64,000 bases of DNA from Acidobacteriota bacterium (GTDB lineage Bacteria; Acidobacteriota; Thermoanaerobaculia; Gp7-AA8), in contig JAJXWV010000024.1 of NCBI GenBank assembly GCA_021781455.1, forward strand, positions 16,940 through 80,939, read 5' to 3'. Of this stretch, positions 15,529-24,515 are shown one piece after another. The notes beneath the pieces are model-generated. The model made no database searches. It was not told the DNA's origin and worked only from the letters and a program-made list of their open reading frames with translations. How positions within the stretch are numbered: the stretch's first letter is position 1; each line of letters begins with the position of its first letter. Position numbers and translations under genes: made by a program.

Positions 15529-18500
15529 ATGCCTCCCTCCGTTCCCCTCTTTTTCGGGCGCTATCGCGAGCTGGCCGCCGCGGTGGCCGCGCAGCTCGAG
15601 TCCAGCCGGAATCCTGACCCGTTGCGGGCGTGGACCGCGGAAGTCGTCGTTGCATCTCACGGCGTGGCGGAGGCGATTGCCCGCGTGCTTGGGGAGCGCG
15701 GTCGCGGAATGGCCGGGCTGCAGCTGCGAACGATCGACGGGCTGGCGCGCCGCATCGCGAATGACGCCGGCGAGTTCCCGCGCGTGGCGACCGACGCCGA
15801 ACGGCGGCTGGCGATGCGCAGCGCGATTCACTCCGTCGACGACCCGATCCTCCAGGGCCGGGGCATCGCCGCGATGCTGGAACGGTCGTATCGCGACGTG
15901 CGCGACAGCGGCCTGACTCTCGACGAGCTGCGCCGCCGCGCCCGCACTGCTCCGCTGCGCAACAGCGATCGCACGCGCCTGGTCCTCCGCGTCTGGGGCG
16001 AGTACGAACGTCTGGTCGGACTCCTCGGCGCCATCGACCCCGCCGCGCTGCTGGCGCGCGCCGCCGAGCTCCTCGATCGCGGTGCCGCCGTCGTGCCGCA
16101 GATCGTGGCCGGGTTCTACGACCTGACCGGTGCGCAGCGCGCAGTGGTCGACGCGCTGGCGCGAGCGGGAAGGCTCGCCGGAATTCACGTGCCGGCCGGC
16201 GACTCCGAATCCTATCGATTCGCGCAGCCGCTGATCGCGAGCCTGCGGGAGATGAAGATCGTGCGATCGAGCCCCCTCTCCCCGCCGCAGCGGGGAGAGG
16301 GTCCGCGAAGCGGGGGTGAGGGGTCTCTGGCTTCTGCAGAGGACCCCTCATCCGGCCTTCGGCCACCTTCTCCCCGCTGCGGCGGGGAGAAGGGTCTCGA
16401 TTCGACGACGCCTCGGAATTGGTCGGTGAGCGAGCACGAGCGGCGCGATGCGGAGATCGCCGAGACGTGCACGAGCATCGCCGCCCTTCTGCAGTCGGGA
16501 ACGCCGCCGCAGTCGATCGGCATCGTGGCCCGCTCACTCGATCCGGCCGATGTGCACCTGTTCAACCGCTTCGCGGAGCGCTACGGCTTCCGCACCACGG
16601 CGGCTGAGGAATTGCCGCTCATCGGTCATCGGATCGGCCGCGGCGTCGCCAACATCCTCAGGATTCGCGAGCGCGGGCTTCAGCGCGTCGACGTCCTGGA
16701 GCTCATCCGCGACGGATTCCGGCCGAAGACGCGGATCAACGTCGACAAGGCAGACGAAGAGGCGCGGAAGAGACGCATCGCCGGCGGCAGCAGCGACGAT
16801 CTGGCGCCGTTTCGGGAGCGATCGCTGGTCCTTCGCGATTACGTCGAGCTGGTGAAGGAGCTCGAGGACCTCACCTCCGCGATTGCCTCTCCCCTGCTGC
16901 GCGGCAGCGACTGGAGCGATTTCCTGATCTCCGTCGCGGGCCGCTTCACGGTTCGAACGGAGAGCGATGTCGCCGCCGCTCAGGAGATCGAAGCGATCGC
17001 GGCGCTGTTCGCGAACGGCGAGCGCATGAACATCCGCTTCGACGCGGCGTCGGTTCTGGACGCCCTGGAGTGCGGGCGTCTCGCCCGCAACCGCGGCACG
17101 TCTCGTGCCGCGGAGCTCGAAGCATCAGCGCCGGGCGAGACGCCCGGCGCGAGCGGGCGGGACGCCCGCACTCCTGAGCTCCCCCAGGTCTGGCTCGGCG
17201 ACGTGATGCGCTTCCGCGGGCACGGCTTCGAGCACCTCTTCGCAGTGCGCATGCAGGACGAGCTCTTCCCGCAGCGCCGCCTCGAGGATCCTCTCCTTCC
17301 CGACAGCGACCGCCGTCTCCTCGGCGTGCGGCAGATCGGCGACGGCCGCGACGAGGAGCGCCTGCTCTTCCAGCTGATGCTCGACGGTACCTCGTCGATC
17401 CATTTCTCCTTTGCCGGCAGCGACGGCTTCGGCAAGATCCTCCGCCCGTCGCAACTCCTGAAGAACTTCGTGATCGAGCAGCAGCCGGAGCGGAAGCAGG
17501 AGCTGTTGAGGGACTTCTCGAAGGCGATTGCGAACGGGAGGTCATCGGGTCACCGGGTCACCGAGTCGCCGGGTGAGGACACGACTCGCAGCACCAACCC
17601 GGTGACCCGGCGACCTCGTGACCCGGCGACCCCGATTCGTCAACTCCAGCTCATCGCCCGCGCCGGCACGAACGGGCCGTTCGACGGCTTCATCGACGAC
17701 GACGCGCTCAGGCAGCACTTCGCGCACGCCCTCGAGCACGTCTCCCCCACCCAGCTCGAGGATTTCGGCGAATGCCCGCAGAAGTTCCTCCTCAAGGTCA
17801 TCCTGAAGGTCGAGAGCGTGGAAGATCCCGACCGCGAGCTCCAGATCAATCCGCGTGACAAGGGCAGCCTCGACCATCGAATCCTCGAGAACTTCTACCG
17901 CGGCATGTCGGACGACGATCTGGCCGAAGCGGAAGCACAGCTGCCGCAGCTGCCGGTTGCCCTCGTGTCGCGCCTGGAGGCGGCCATCGACGCGGAGTTC
18001 GACCGGCTCGATGCCACGGCTCCCCCCTTCAACCGCAACGTGCGCGCGATCGAGCGCCGGGCCACGCGCCGCATCCTTCGCGACTTCGTGGTCCGCGACC
18101 TCGCCGATCTCGCCGAAAACGGCCTCCGGCCGCGATGGTTCGAGTACAGCTTCGGCGACAAGTACCAGCGTCGCGAGGGCGGCGCCACGCATCCGGAGCC
18201 GTTCGTCGTGACCGCTGCGGGAATCCCCATCAGCATCGAGGGGCAGATCGACCGGATCGACGTGGGCGGTCACGAGGTCAACCTCGAAACCTCGAAACCT
18301 CGCGACCTCGCAACCTCCGTCCATTTCCGCATCGTCGATTACAAATCCGGCAAAGCCATTCGCCACGTCAAGCTCGCCGACAAGATCGACCGCGGCGTCC
18401 GGCTGCAGCTCGCTCTCTACGCGATGGCCGTCGCGCAGTTCTTCGGAATCAGCGAGACCGCCATCCGCGGCACGATCAAGCCTCTCGTCACGGGCGATCA

Positions 18501-18750
18501 GAAGCTGGCCAGCTACGGCTTCGATCTGGCCACGCATGTCGACGGAGTCCGCGCGACGCTCGAGATCTTTGCATCATCGATCGCCCGCGGGTTCTTCCCG
18601 GCCTATCCCGACGACCGCGACTTCATCTCCTGCAAGTACTGCCCGGTGAATCACTCCTGCCGGACGAAGCACGATGCCGAGGAAGCGCGGGCGGTCAGGC
18701 AGTCGAAAGACCCGCGCACGCTGCTCGGCGAGCTGGGAGAGCGGCGATGA
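15529..18750 (+). CDS. addB: AddB-type helicase/nuclease subunit with four in-frame repeat insertions
   Basis: 1073 residues. The C-terminal nuclease has the four-cysteine iron-sulfur staple of AddB (C749 in FGECPQKF; C1035, C1038, C1044 in CKYCPVNHSC) and the PD-(D/E)XK residues D937 and K939 in VDYKSGK. The N-terminal two thirds are a degenerate UvrD-like helicase region. With AddA it would process DNA double-strand ends for recombination. Its stop overlaps the addA start (ATGA, 18747-18750). Four dispersed repeats lie inside the frame: P1 (about residues 245-292), P4 (517-548), an 8-nt word-hairpin (672-703) and a single 8-nt word arm (919-931). None breaks the frame, and all lie outside the motifs above. 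Confidence 0.88.
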   Translation: MPPSVPLFFGRYRELAAAVAAQLESSRNPDPLRAWTAEVVVASHGVAEAIARVLGERGRGMAGLQLRTIDGLARRIANDAGEFPRVATDAERRLAMRSAIHSVDDPILQGRGIAAMLERSYRDVRDSGLTLDELRRRARTAPLRNSDRTRLVLRVWGEYERLVGLLGAIDPAALLARAAELLDRGAAVVPQIVAGFYDLTGAQRAVVDALARAGRLAGIHVPAGDSESYRFAQPLIASLREMKIVRSSPLSPPQRGEGPRSGGEGSLASAEDPSSGLRPPSPRCGGEKGLDSTTPRNWSVSEHERRDAEIAETCTSIAALLQSGTPPQSIGIVARSLDPADVHLFNRFAERYGFRTTAAEELPLIGHRIGRGVANILRIRERGLQRVDVLELIRDGFRPKTRINVDKADEEARKRRIAGGSSDDLAPFRERSLVLRDYVELVKELEDLTSAIASPLLRGSDWSDFLISVAGRFTVRTESDVAAAQEIEAIAALFANGERMNIRFDAASVLDALECGRLARNRGTSRAAELEASAPGETPGASGRDARTPELPQVWLGDVMRFRGHGFEHLFAVRMQDELFPQRRLEDPLLPDSDRRLLGVRQIGDGRDEERLLFQLMLDGTSSIHFSFAGSDGFGKILRPSQLLKNFVIEQQPERKQELLRDFSKAIANGRSSGHRVTESPGEDTTRSTNPVTRRPRDPATPIRQLQLIARAGTNGPFDGFIDDDALRQHFAHALEHVSPTQLEDFGECPQKFLLKVILKVESVEDPDRELQINPRDKGSLDHRILENFYRGMSDDDLAEAEAQLPQLPVALVSRLEAAIDAEFDRLDATAPPFNRNVRAIERRATRRILRDFVVRDLADLAENGLRPRWFEYSFGDKYQRREGGATHPEPFVVTAAGIPISIEGQIDRIDVGGHEVNLETSKPRDLATSVHFRIVDYKSGKAIRHVKLADKIDRGVRLQLALYAMAVAQFFGISETAIRGTIKPLVTGDQKLASYGFDLATHVDGVRATLEIFASSIARGFFPAYPDDRDFISCKYCPVNHSCRTKHDAEEARAVRQSKDPRTLLGELGERR
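16263..16406. repeat. P1 element inside addB
   Basis: Two P1 hairpins (CCCCTCTCCCCGCCG...CGGGGAGAGGG and CACCTTCTCCCCGCTG...CGGGGAGAAGG) lie in frame and encode low-complexity peptides such as SPPQRGEG and SPRCGGEKG. The second half closely matches the intergenic copy at 36437-36508. Confidence 0.9.
17078..17172. repeat. P4-type element inside addB
   Basis: GAGTGCGGGCGTCTCGCCCG...GCCGGGCGAGACGCCCGGCG...GGGCGGGACGCCCGCACTCC. The same modules make up the intergenic element at 49790-49903. It keeps the reading frame. Confidence 0.88.
17541..17638. repeat. Word-hairpin (8-nt GGTCACCG) inside addB
   Basis: The left arm is GGTCATCG, GGTCACCG twice and AGTCGCCG; the right arm is ACCCGGTG, ACCCGGCG, ACCTCGTG, ACCCGGCG. 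It encodes an Arg/Thr/Pro-rich insert between the helicase and nuclease parts. Confidence 0.88.
18285..18320. repeat. Single-arm word repeat (8-nt CCTCGAAA) inside addB
   Basis: CCTCGAAA twice, then CCTCGCGA and CCTCGCAA. It sits in frame a few residues before the nuclease VDYKSGK motif. No complementary arm is near. Confidence 0.75.
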
Positions 18751-21700
18751 CCGCCGCTCCGCTGCAGCAGTCGTTCACGTTCGGGAAGGCACCCGATAGA
18801 GCTCCCGACGTCCCGCACCGCCGCAACGTCGTCATCGAGGCAGGCGCCGGAACAGGCAAGACCACCGCCATCGTGGCCGAGGTGGTGAGGCTGATGCTCG
18901 AGGACGCGCAGCTCTCGCCGGAGCGCATCGTCCTGGTCACGTTCACCGAAAAGGCGGCCGGCGAGATCGCCGATCGAATTCACGCCGCCCTGGCCGAGCT
19001 CGACCTGCACTTCGACGATGAGCGCGTGGTCTGGCCGGTCGGATCCCCGAAGCCGCTGCTCGAAGTGCCGCCGGAAAAACGCCATGTGTGGCGGCAGGCC
19101 TGCGCCACCCAGCTCGCTTCGATCCACCTGCTGCGATCGCAGACGATCCACTCCTTCTGCCAGTCGCTGCTCCGGCAGTTCCCGATCGAGGCGGAGCTCG
19201 ACCCGCAGTTCAAGATCATCGAAGGGTTCGAGCGCTCGCTGCTGTACTCCGAGCTCTACGACGCCTGGATCGACGAGGAGACGCGCACCCGCGCCAGCGA
19301 CGAGGCCCTGCGCGAATGGGAAGTCCTGCTCGCGCACGCCGGCTACCTCTTCCAGGTGCGCGACATGATCTTTTCGCTCGTGGACCGCCGCGACCTCCTC
19401 GGCGAGCGCAATCTCGAGTTCGGCTCCATCGAGGAGTTCGAGGACGACATGCGCTCGGCCGTGCTGGTCATTCGCGGTGCCGACCTGGAGACCATCGCGC
19501 ACGAGGGCGCCAGGCGAACGTTCTCCTACCTGCAGCGCACAGAGCTTCCGGAGCGCGGCTCGGTCGACGGGTGGCTGGAGTACTTCGCTCCCATCGCCGG
19601 ATCGATCCGCGAGATCGACCTGCCGAAGGGAAAGAACAACGCCGCGGTGAAGGAAGCGCTGCGGTGGCTCCGGACAGGGTCGAAGGGAAAGTCGATCCAC
19701 GACCGTCTGGCCTCGCATCGCGCGGCCATGGCCCTGCACGCGCTGGCCGGGCGCTTCATCGCCTTCCTGGATCGCGAAAAGCGAAAACTAGGTGTCGTCG
19801 ACTTCGACGATCTCCTCCTCCGCACCCTCGCGCTGCTCGACGACCCGGCGGTGCTCGAGCGCGTACGCCGGCAGTACGACTTCATTTTCGTCGACGAGTT
19901 CCAGGACACCGACCGCACCCAGGCCAGAATCCTCGACCGGCTGGCGCGCGACTCCGCGGGCGCGTACGTCGCCGGAAAGACCATCGTGGTCGGCGATCCG
20001 AAGCAGTCCATCTACGGCTTCCGCAGGGCCGATCCCGAAACGTATTTCCAGATGACGCAGCGGCTCGTCGCCGAAGGCGCCGACAAACGGATCATCGACG
20101 ATCAGTACCGCAGCGACGCACCGCTGCTGGCGGCCATCAACGCCATCTTCGCCAGGCTCTTCCCGCCGCTGCCCGCACACGATCCGAATGTCTTCCGTCC
20201 GTCGTACAACGCCCTGCACGCCGCGAAAGGCGAGTGCGAACGCGAGATGGACGCACGCCTGACGATCCTGCACGCCGACTGCGAGGAGTCGTCGGACCGC
20301 TTCGTTGCGGAGGCAGAGGCCATCGCCGCCTGGATCGAGTCACAGCGGGATGAGAATGGATCGGACCTCAGGCGCTTCGCGCTGCTCTTCCGCAGGCTGA
20401 CCATCATCGACGGCTACCTCGACACCTTCGACCGGCACGGGATCGAGTACGTGCTGCCGCCGACCAGGCTCTTTCTCGACCGCCCTGCGCCGGTGGCCAT
20501 GATGGCGATCCTGCGCGCGATCGCCTATCCGTTCGACCGCGGCGCGCAGATTTCCGCAGCGCGCACCCCGTACTTCGCGCTGACCGACGAGGAGATCGTC
20601 AGGGGAACGGTGCAGCTGACGGATCCCGTAGGGACGCACAGCAGTGCGTCCGCTCCCCACGGGGAGGGAGCTACGGCAAACGACGACGAGAGCTGCGGAC
20701 GCGCTGCTGCGCGTCCCTACGACGCGGATCCGTGGCTGTCGTTCACCTCCGCGATGACCGGTTACCGCGACGCCTCGCGCCAGCTGACGGTCTCGCAGTT
20801 GATGGACCTCATCGTCGAGACGACGGAGATCGAGCGCGTCCACGGCGCGCTTGCCGATCGTCATCGATCGCAGCGCCACCTCGATCACCTCCGGGCGCTG
20901 GCCTTCGACTACGACCAGCGCATCGGCGGCTCGGTGCGGCAGTTCGTCGACGAGATCGCCCGCCGCCGCAACGATCCCGACGAGATGGAACCGCTCCTCG
21001 CCGACGACAGCCGCAACGCGGTGCGCATCCTTTCCGTGCACGCCGCGAAGGGCCTCGAGTTCGAAACCGTGATCCTTCCCGACCTCGCCTTCGCCGCGGG
21101 GGGAAACGACGGAGCGCGCATCTTCGCCGTCGAGGAGCCGAAGAGCCTCGTGCTCTGCGCTCCCGATTCGATCTCCGCGCAGTTCCGCTTCACGAGCGAC
21201 GGCGAAAAGCTCAAGCGCGTCAGCGTCCTTCGCGAGGAAGCAGAGGCGCGGCGCCTCTTCTACGTGGCAGTGACGCGCGCCCGGACCGACGTGGTCTTCG
21301 TCCATAGCAAGGCCGCCAAGGTGAACAAGGGAAGCTTCTACGCCTGCCTGCGCGACGACGCCGGCATTCCCATCGACGACTTTACCTGGTCACCTGAGCG
21401 CCGGGTCGTACCGTGCAATGTCGCCGGCACTGCCGTCCCGATCGCACTCGAGACCGCATCCCGCGCCGACAGAACGGAGCGGCGGCGGCGCCGCCTCACC
21501 GACGAACGGCTGGAAGCAGAGCTCGCGGCGGCGCCGATCGTGCCGCTCGCTCTCCGCGATCCGGAGCCGCTCGAGACGCTGCCTGCGGCAGAAATCGCCG
21601 TGGCCCGCTCCGGGTTGCGAAACCGCAACGCCGGCCTTCTGCTGCACCGCTTCCTGGAGGTCTGGGACGGACGAGCCGCGGCGGGGCCCCTTCTCGATGC

Positions 21701-22067
21701 GCTGGCCGCGGAGCTCGCCGTGCCCCAGGCGACTGCAGCCCGCGTGCGGCAGCGCGTGGCAACCCTGGCTCGATCGCCGGTCATGCAGCGCATCGCCGCA
21801 GCCGAGCCGGTCGGCCTGGAGGTGCCGATCCGCTACCTCGACGAAAAGGGCGCGCTCGTCGAGAAAAGGATCGACCGGCTGACGCGCGAGGAGGGCGGCG
21901 AGGTCGTCCTCGACTACAAGAGCGGCAAGCCGGACGAAGCGCGGCTGACGAAAGACCGCCACCAGGTCGGCCAGTACTGCGCCGCGATCGCCGCCATCAC
22001 CGGCCGTCCCTGCAGCGGCCTGCTCTGGTACATCGACGACGAGAGCGACGTCGTCGTCGATGTGTGA
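18747..22067 (+). CDS. addA: AddA-type UvrD/RecB helicase-nuclease
   Basis: 1106 residues of SF1A helicase plus C-terminal nuclease. Walker A is EAGAGTGKTT (K38), Walker B FVDEFQDTD, then VVGDPKQSIYGFRRAD, VHAAKGLEFETV and FYVAVTRAR. The terminal nuclease has RIDRLTRE and LDYKSGK (D1056, K1058). It unwinds and degrades DNA ends in partnership with AddB, whose stop codon overlaps this ATG, so equal amounts are expected. A P5 element is inserted in frame at about residues 627-659, between helicase motifs. RecB is an alternative name, but the partner has AddB features and no RecC/RecD is present. Confidence 0.92.
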   Translation: MTAAPLQQSFTFGKAPDRAPDVPHRRNVVIEAGAGTGKTTAIVAEVVRLMLEDAQLSPERIVLVTFTEKAAGEIADRIHAALAELDLHFDDERVVWPVGSPKPLLEVPPEKRHVWRQACATQLASIHLLRSQTIHSFCQSLLRQFPIEAELDPQFKIIEGFERSLLYSELYDAWIDEETRTRASDEALREWEVLLAHAGYLFQVRDMIFSLVDRRDLLGERNLEFGSIEEFEDDMRSAVLVIRGADLETIAHEGARRTFSYLQRTELPERGSVDGWLEYFAPIAGSIREIDLPKGKNNAAVKEALRWLRTGSKGKSIHDRLASHRAAMALHALAGRFIAFLDREKRKLGVVDFDDLLLRTLALLDDPAVLERVRRQYDFIFVDEFQDTDRTQARILDRLARDSAGAYVAGKTIVVGDPKQSIYGFRRADPETYFQMTQRLVAEGADKRIIDDQYRSDAPLLAAINAIFARLFPPLPAHDPNVFRPSYNALHAAKGECEREMDARLTILHADCEESSDRFVAEAEAIAAWIESQRDENGSDLRRFALLFRRLTIIDGYLDTFDRHGIEYVLPPTRLFLDRPAPVAMMAILRAIAYPFDRGAQISAARTPYFALTDEEIVRGTVQLTDPVGTHSSASAPHGEGATANDDESCGRAAARPYDADPWLSFTSAMTGYRDASRQLTVSQLMDLIVETTEIERVHGALADRHRSQRHLDHLRALAFDYDQRIGGSVRQFVDEIARRRNDPDEMEPLLADDSRNAVRILSVHAAKGLEFETVILPDLAFAAGGNDGARIFAVEEPKSLVLCAPDSISAQFRFTSDGEKLKRVSVLREEAEARRLFYVAVTRARTDVVFVHSKAAKVNKGSFYACLRDDAGIPIDDFTWSPERRVVPCNVAGTAVPIALETASRADRTERRRRRLTDERLEAELAAAPIVPLALRDPEPLETLPAAEIAVARSGLRNRNAGLLLHRFLEVWDGRAAAGPLLDALAAELAVPQATAARVRQRVATLARSPVMQRIAAAEPVGLEVPIRYLDEKGALVEKRIDRLTREEGGEVVLDYKSGKPDEARLTKDRHQVGQYCAAIAAITGRPCSGLLWYIDDESDVVVDV
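20626..20722. repeat. P5 element inside addA
   Basis: It has GTAGGGACGCACAGCAGTGC...GTCCGCTCCC on the left and GCTGCGGACGCGCTGCTGCG...CGTCCCTAC on the right. It matches the intergenic element at 35279-35351 almost base for base at both ends, with a different centre, and keeps the addA frame. Confidence 0.9.
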
Positions 22068-22490
22068 GCACAGTCCCCGTCACTCTGAACTACTAAGTCG
22101 AAGTTTCTGCGCGCCACGCGAAGACTTCCTTGCACAAACGGCAGGGCGACCGGTCCCCTCGCCCCGTGCTCCCCGACGAACAACCTCGCAGAATTGATCC
22201 GCACGGGGCGAGGGGATGAAGGGGAGTGGGGTCGCGATTGCTCACGAAAACCCCACAATTCCTGAGAAATTCGAGGATCCTCGGTACCCCACTCCCCTTG
22301 CATCCCCTCGCCCCGCGGACCTTCGATCCGAGTGGTTGATGCATCGCGCCGCGGGGCGAGGGGACCTAAGAGACATCTCCGGTTGCGGGCGAGCGGAGCG
22401 AGCCTGCGCTGTGTACTTCCTGTCTCTGTGGTGAGAATCCAGTAGCCGGATTCGCGGACTGGAAAGCAATCCGCAATAGAATCCCGCGCC
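22068..22490. repeat. Large nested palindrome (CCCCTCGCCCCG modules)
   Basis: A gap of 423 bases with no convincing gene. CCCCTCGCCCCG (22156) pairs with CGGGGCGAGGGG (22203). GAGGGGATGAAGGGGAGTGG (near 22208) pairs with its complement CCACTCCCCTTGCATCCCCT (near 22292). A further CGGGGCGAGGGG lies near 22353. These could form two alternative large hairpins downstream of addA. Confidence 0.8.
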
Positions 22491-23156
22491 ATGCCGCTGT
22501 ACAAAGTCGTGCTGTTGTCGTTCGCGGCGATGATCACGATGGTCAATCCGCTGGCCGTCGTGCCGTCCTTCGTCGCCCTCACGCACGATGCCTCGGTCCG
22601 CACGCGCCGCGCCGTGGCCCTCGTCGCCGGACTGGCCTGCATGGCCGTCCTCACCCTCTTTCTGCTCGCCGGCAATTACGTCTTCCACATCTTCGGAATC
22701 ACCGTGCCGGCCTTCCAGATCATGGGCGGCGTGATCTTTCTCACCAACGCTCTGCGCACGCTCGTTGACGACGACCGCCGCGCCTTCAACGTCGGCGGCG
22801 AAAAGCAGATGGCCGACAGCGACGTGCACAAGGCCGAGATGGATCCCTCGTCGGTCGCCATCGTCCCCCTGGCCGTGCCGATGCTCTCCGGCCCCGGCGC
22901 CATCACCTCGGTCATGGTGCTGGTCAACCTCTATCCGGGAATCGAACAGAAGCTCGCCGTCATCGTGGCCATCGTCGCCGTGGGCATCACCTCGTGGGCC
23001 GTGCTTCTCGCCGCTGTGCCTCTCTCCCAGGTCATCGGCGACCGCGGCCGCGCCGTCTTTGCGAAGATCATGGCTCTCCTCCTCGGTGCCATCGGAATCC
23101 AGTTCATCATCAACGGACTGAAGCCGGTGCTCGTCGAGATCATGCGCGCGGGCTGA
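22491..23156 (+). CDS. MarC-family integral membrane protein
   Basis: 221 residues with six hydrophobic segments. MVNPLAVVPSFVALT near the start, FQIMGGVIFLTNALRTL in the middle, IVPLAVPMLSGPGAITSVM around residue 130, and a final GIQFIINGL match the MarC/UPF0056 pattern. The family sits in the inner membrane; despite its name a role in multiple antibiotic resistance is not established, and the substrate is unknown. It is flanked by repeats on both sides and has no operon partner. Confidence 0.92.
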   Translation: MPLYKVVLLSFAAMITMVNPLAVVPSFVALTHDASVRTRRAVALVAGLACMAVLTLFLLAGNYVFHIFGITVPAFQIMGGVIFLTNALRTLVDDDRRAFNVGGEKQMADSDVHKAEMDPSSVAIVPLAVPMLSGPGAITSVMVLVNLYPGIEQKLAVIVAIVAVGITSWAVLLAAVPLSQVIGDRGRAVFAKIMALLLGAIGIQFIINGLKPVLVEIMRAG

Positions 23157-23262
23157 GGCACCCCATCACTCGGAGCCGGCCGAGCCGCAGCCCCGTCACT
23201 CTGAGCCGGCGGAGCCGCGGGGGCGGGGTTCTGCCGGCTCGGGATGAAGGAGCGCCTTCATA
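23157..23262. repeat. P3 element arms
   Basis: CACTCGGAGCCGGCCGAGCCG, then CCCGTCACTCTGAGCCGGCG-GAGCCGCGGGGGCGGGG. These are left arms of P3 in tandem; the mirrored half is missing. Confidence 0.7.
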
Positions 23263-23270
23263 ATGTCCTC

Positions 23271-23300
23271 ATGTTCCGGCATCGCGAGGTGCGCGCCTGA
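23271..23300 (+). promoter_or_regulatory. Possible 9-codon leader ORF overlapping the lipid kinase start
   Basis: ATG at 23271 opens a nine-codon frame (MFRHREVRA) whose TGA overlaps the presumed CTG start of the kinase gene as CTGA (23297-23300). The arrangement resembles the ATGA overlaps elsewhere in the window and could couple translation. It may equally be chance. Confidence 0.3.
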
Positions 23301-24178
23301 AAGCTCTCTTCCTGGTCAACGCCCGCTCCGGGCCGAACCGCCGCGCCAACGTCGCATCGCTGATCCGCTCCTCGTGCGACTGGCCGGCATTCGACGTCGT
23401 GGACTGCGAGGCGAAGGAGGATCTGGACGGCATCATCGCCGACGCGCAGCGCAGCGGATTCGAAGTGGTCTTCGCGGTCGGCGGCGACGGCACGGTCCAC
23501 GAGGTTGCCAGGCGCCTCATCGGGACCGATCTGGCTCTGGCCGTCATCCCCACCGGCTCCGGCAACGGCTTCGCCCGGCACCTCGGATTTCCGATGGACG
23601 CGCGCGCCGCGATGAAGGCCTGCCGCGACCTCGGGCCGCTCCGCATCGACACCGCGGAGGTGAACGGCCTTGCGTACGTCGGCGTCATGGGCGTCGGGTT
23701 CGATGCCGTCATCGCCCACCAGTTCGCCGCTCATCCCGCGCGCGGGCTGCGGACGTACCTGCACGTCGGGCTGCGCGTGATCGGCCGGTATCGGCCCGAG
23801 GCGTACGAGATCGTTGCCGACGGCGAGACGATCTCGACGCGGGCATGGGCGGTCGACGTGGCGAACGGCTCGCAGTACGGCAACAACGCGCGCGTCGCCG
23901 CCAACGCCTCGATGCGCGACGGCCTGCTCGATCTCGTCGTGGTCCGTGACGTGAGCGTGCTTGCTGCGCCGCTGCTGGTGGGTCGCGTCTTCACCGGCTC
24001 ACTGCACCATTCGCGCGGCGTGATCACGCGGCGCGTCTCCGAGGTGGTCATTCGCCGCGAGACTGCAGGCGTTGCCCATGTCGACGGAGAGCCGATCGAG
24101 CTGGACGCCGAGGTGCGGGTGCGCGTGCGGCCACGATCGCTGAACGTGATCGCACCGCGGAATGCAGATACGATCTGA
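23297..24178 (+). CDS. Diacylglycerol/sphingosine kinase-family lipid kinase, apparent CTG start
   Basis: 293 residues if it begins at CTG 23297. The family opening (KALFLVNARSGPNRR) lies directly after that CTG, and no ATG, GTG or TTG exists in frame between the upstream stop at 23261 and GTG 23399, which would cut off the first strand of the fold. CGAGGTG (23285-23291) is placed as a ribosome binding site. The nucleotide loop FAVGGDGTVHEVA and the following IPTGSGNGFARHLG are the DAGK catalytic-domain signatures; PMDARAAMKAC and DGEPIELDA also fit. It would phosphorylate a lipid at the inner membrane. A base error turning ATG into CTG is possible. Confidence 0.85.
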   Translation: MKALFLVNARSGPNRRANVASLIRSSCDWPAFDVVDCEAKEDLDGIIADAQRSGFEVVFAVGGDGTVHEVARRLIGTDLALAVIPTGSGNGFARHLGFPMDARAAMKACRDLGPLRIDTAEVNGLAYVGVMGVGFDAVIAHQFAAHPARGLRTYLHVGLRVIGRYRPEAYEIVADGETISTRAWAVDVANGSQYGNNARVAANASMRDGLLDLVVVRDVSVLAAPLLVGRVFTGSLHHSRGVITRRVSEVVIRRETAGVAHVDGEPIELDAEVRVRVRPRSLNVIAPRNADTI

Positions 24179-24192
24179 GCGGCCGCTCTGGC

Positions 24193-24500
24193 CATCCCGA
24201 GTGTCATCGAGGGATCCGGGCAGTCGGGCTGGCGCCTAACATGAGCGATTTCAGCGCATTCCGTGTCCTCCCGCACTCACAGGTCCCTCGCTGCGCTTAC
24301 AAGAAACTCCCAGTGTTTATGCGGGTCTCGTGCATGTTGCCCTTCTCCCCGCCGCAGCGGGGAGAAGGTGCCGAAGGCGGAGAGGGGTCTCCTTTCGAAC
24401 GACCGCGAGACCCCTCACCCCGGCCCTCTCCCCGCTGCGGCGGGGAGAGGGGGAACGATCGAACGTATCCACCCTCTGGCGAGGGATGACAAGTCGTTTG
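24193..24500. repeat. Composite P6/P1 element (long form)
   Basis: CCCTCGCTGCGCTTACAAGAAACTC, GTGTTTATGCGGGT, a P1 hairpin (CCCTTCTCCCCGCCGCAGCG...), GAGACCCCTCACCCCGGCC, a second P1 hairpin, GATCGAACG and GAGGGATGACAAGTC. The order and spacing match the copies at 8588-8900 and 57082-57330. It fills the gap before the broken MFS gene. Confidence 0.87.
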
Positions 24501-24515
24501 GGCACAACGTCTGAA

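Noticed and set aside
22216..22434. Short open frame between addA and marC
   Set aside because: It is composed of palindrome sequence with no ribosome binding site or family pattern.
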